Part shown: one piece after another, positions 62,600 through 64,000 of the stretch
Numbering within the stretch: position 1 is the first letter of the stretch
Layout: the number at the start of each line of letters is the position of its first letter
Source: an uncultured Dysosmobacter sp.
GTDB lineage: Bacteria; Bacillota; Clostridia; Oscillospirales; Oscillospiraceae
Assembly (NCBI RefSeq): GCF_947631635.1
Contig: NZ_CANRMB010000001.1
Location: 1-64,000 of the forward strand
Reading direction: 5' to 3'
DNA length: 64,000 nucleotides
Translations under genes and position numbers: made by a program
Notes under the pieces: generated by a model
What the model was told of the DNA's origin: nothing
The model's input: only the letters and a program-made list of their open reading frames with translations
Databases searched by the model: none

Positions 62600-63064
62600 A
62601 TGAAAGTGCAGAAGAACAACAAAGCGGCAATTCTTATGATTGCAGTGCTTATGGCATTGGTGTCGATTTTGGCAGCAGTACATGGAGCCTTTCGCCAGGA
62701 AGTCCCGGAAGGCTCGCTGGCAATCAATTATCAGGGAGATACCTGTTTGGTGAATATTGAAAAACTTGCCACAGAAAAAGTGACCGGCACACTTGTGAAC
62801 GGCAAAGGCGAGACAAAAGAGATCCATGTTCAGGCCATAGCAATGGCAGATGTCCTTGCGGAGGCGAACATTGATGCAATGACCGTTGAAACTGTGACCG
62901 TAACAGCAGATGACGAATTTTTGGCAGATGTTGCGGGAGATGAAGTCAGGGAGAGCGGCAAGGTGTACATGGCTGTTGAGGATGAGGGCGCAGCACTTAT
63001 TGTATTTGGCGACACAAATGCCAAACGCAATGTTCGTAAGGTTGTTAAGTTAGATGTGCAGTAA
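62600..63064 (+). CDS. Exported single-span protein of unknown function
   Basis: A 154-residue protein with an N-terminal membrane or signal segment (AAILMIAVLMALVSILAAV) and a small extracytoplasmic domain. Its spacing (GTLVNGKGETKEIHVQAIAMADVLAEANID, in part; VTVTADDEFLADV) has a faint look of the sulfite-oxidase-type molybdopterin-binding domain, but the catalytic Cys is not visible and the domain is short. AAGGAAG upstream of the ATG. It overlaps the next gene by 11 bases. Confidence 0.65.
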   Translation: MKVQKNNKAAILMIAVLMALVSILAAVHGAFRQEVPEGSLAINYQGDTCLVNIEKLATEKVTGTLVNGKGETKEIHVQAIAMADVLAEANIDAMTVETVTVTADDEFLADVAGDEVRESGKVYMAVEDEGAALIVFGDTNAKRNVRKVVKLDVQ

Positions 63065-64000
63065 AGCGTTTATAAGTAAGAAAAATGTGGTTGCCCTGAC
63101 AGATCATGGAACGGTCGAGAAACGTTTCGGCTCACGGGAGGCAATGGTAAGCGAACTGGAAGTGTACCGTAAACTCGAAAAATCAAATCTGAGACGACCG
63201 ACTGTGCTTGGAAGCAGCGATGGGAAAGTTTGGTTTACCTTTGAGCGGGGCGTTCTCTTTACTGATTTGCTAAACAGCGCCACCCAGGAACTTACTGCAT
63301 GGAGGCTGCTTGTTAGATGGCTCAGAGACTTCTACGAGGAAACAGGACTTGTTCAGAAGGACCCCAATCTCAGGAATTTTCTGTATAATGCCGAAAACAA
63401 CGAAGTTATTGGCATTGATTTTGAGGATTGTAAAGAAGGGCGGCCGCTTGAAATGATAGGCAGGCTTCTTGCCTATATCCAGCTTATGGATGACTGGGCT
63501 CCCCAAAGGCGTGAATGCATTACAAATTGCGTAATGAGAGCAGCTTGCCACGACTTTCTGCTGTGTCAGGACGAGCTCAACAAATCTGTGCGAAATGAGA
63601 TGAAGGATATTTCCAGGCAAAGAAACGGAAAACAATTCTCGGCAATGATTCTTGCAGGCGGCAAAAGCAGACGCATGGGTGTCGATAAAGCGTTTCTGGA
63701 ATTGAACGGAAAGACCTTGATTGAACATCAAAAAGAAAAGCTTCAGCATCTGGGAATAACAGATATCCTGATATCCGGCAGCGCTGAAGGAATGATACCC
63801 GATGAAAAGCCAGGGTGCGGTCCGCTTGGCGGGATCGCAACTTGTTTGAGAAAAGCCAGGCATGATAGATGCCTGATCATTCCGGTTGATGTACCGCTGA
63901 TAACAGAGGAGATATTACAAGAACTTATTGATAAGCACAGAGAGACCCCATTCAAGATCACGCTGGTTGCGCATCAGGGTGGATTTGAACAGCTTATAGC
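63054..64000 (+). CDS. mobA: Kinase-like domain fused to MobA, cut at the window edge
   Basis: Open to the window end, 315 codons visible. Residues 1-190 contain TVEKRFGSREAMVSELEVYR and QKDPNLRNFLYN...VIGIDFEDCKE, which fit the Lys/Glu and catalytic-loop motifs of small protein-kinase-like (RIO/Kdo-kinase-like) folds. From about 195, FSAMILAGGKSRRMGVDKAF is the MobA nucleotide-binding start, for the step that attaches GMP to molybdopterin. The start ATG 63054 overlaps the upstream stop. C-terminus is missing. It probably finishes the bis-MGD cofactor of the enzyme encoded at 56402. Confidence 0.82.
   Translation, partial: MCSKAFISKKNVVALTDHGTVEKRFGSREAMVSELEVYRKLEKSNLRRPTVLGSSDGKVWFTFERGVLFTDLLNSATQELTAWRLLVRWLRDFYEETGLVQKDPNLRNFLYNAENNEVIGIDFEDCKEGRPLEMIGRLLAYIQLMDDWAPQRRECITNCVMRAACHDFLLCQDELNKSVRNEMKDISRQRNGKQFSAMILAGGKSRRMGVDKAFLELNGKTLIEHQKEKLQHLGITDILISGSAEGMIPDEKPGCGPLGGIATCLRKARHDRCLIIPVDVPLITEEILQELIDKHRETPFKITLVAHQGGFEQLI

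Overview
The window looks like a chromosomal piece of an anaerobic, gut-type Clostridia bacterium, most likely Oscillospiraceae. This is inferred from gene content and style: moderately high G+C, strong AGGAGG ribosome sites, many lipoprotein-anchored importers, electron-transfer flavoproteins, a butyryl-CoA:acetate CoA-transferase-like enzyme, NuoE/NuoF/hydrogenase-like subunits and old yellow enzyme reductases. I see no rRNA, tRNA or CRISPR array.

Layout. (1) 58-5330: a MerR regulator divergent from an operon of five proteins I cannot name confidently (one has a MoaB/MoeA-like fold) ending in a YfcC-type carrier. (2) 5331-5782: a dense array of RNA hairpins, including a dispersed repeat that recurs at 52.7 kb with compensatory base changes. 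(3) 5783-18120: a YesM/YesN-type sensor and regulator pair divergent from a carbohydrate ABC importer operon carrying its own catabolic enzymes (Gfo/Idh/MocA dehydrogenase, TIM-barrel isomerase, NagB-like deaminase, PfkB kinase). (4) 18419-25755: a second importer (Fe3+/aminoethylphosphonate-type binding protein, fused permease, ATPase) with a metallo-hydrolase, divergent from a LacI regulator fused to a complete solute-binding domain. (5) 25756-29388: a decayed zone with a transposase fragment, frameshifted gene remnants, a small lipoprotein, pepD and an IS200/IS605-like non-autonomous element. (6) 29389-36544: a five-gene DUF3798-type importer and an isochorismatase-fold hydrolase.

(7) 37140-56023: a catabolic cluster with an acyl-CoA dehydrogenase, a lactate-dehydrogenase-like flavoprotein with EtfB/EtfA, a DRE-TIM aldolase/synthase, a 2-oxo-acid hydratase, an enoyl-CoA hydratase, a TRAP importer, a FadR-type GntR regulator, two old yellow enzyme family reductases, a CoA-transferase, a thiolase and two hotdog proteins. 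Five copies of a TGGTTGAACCA-type palindrome lie in front of its transcription units and suggest one regulon. The logic is uptake of an organic acid, CoA activation, flavin-linked reduction or oxidation, and thiolytic or aldol cleavage. The substrate is not evident.

(8) 56402-64000: a molybdopterin oxidoreductase with NuoE, NuoF and a hydrogenase-derived iron-sulfur subunit that has lost every H-cluster ligand. It is followed by a probable Moco riboswitch, an ECF-type membrane protein, a small exported protein, and a kinase-like/MobA fusion cut by the window edge. Together these suggest an NAD(H)-linked Mo or W enzyme with dedicated cofactor supply.
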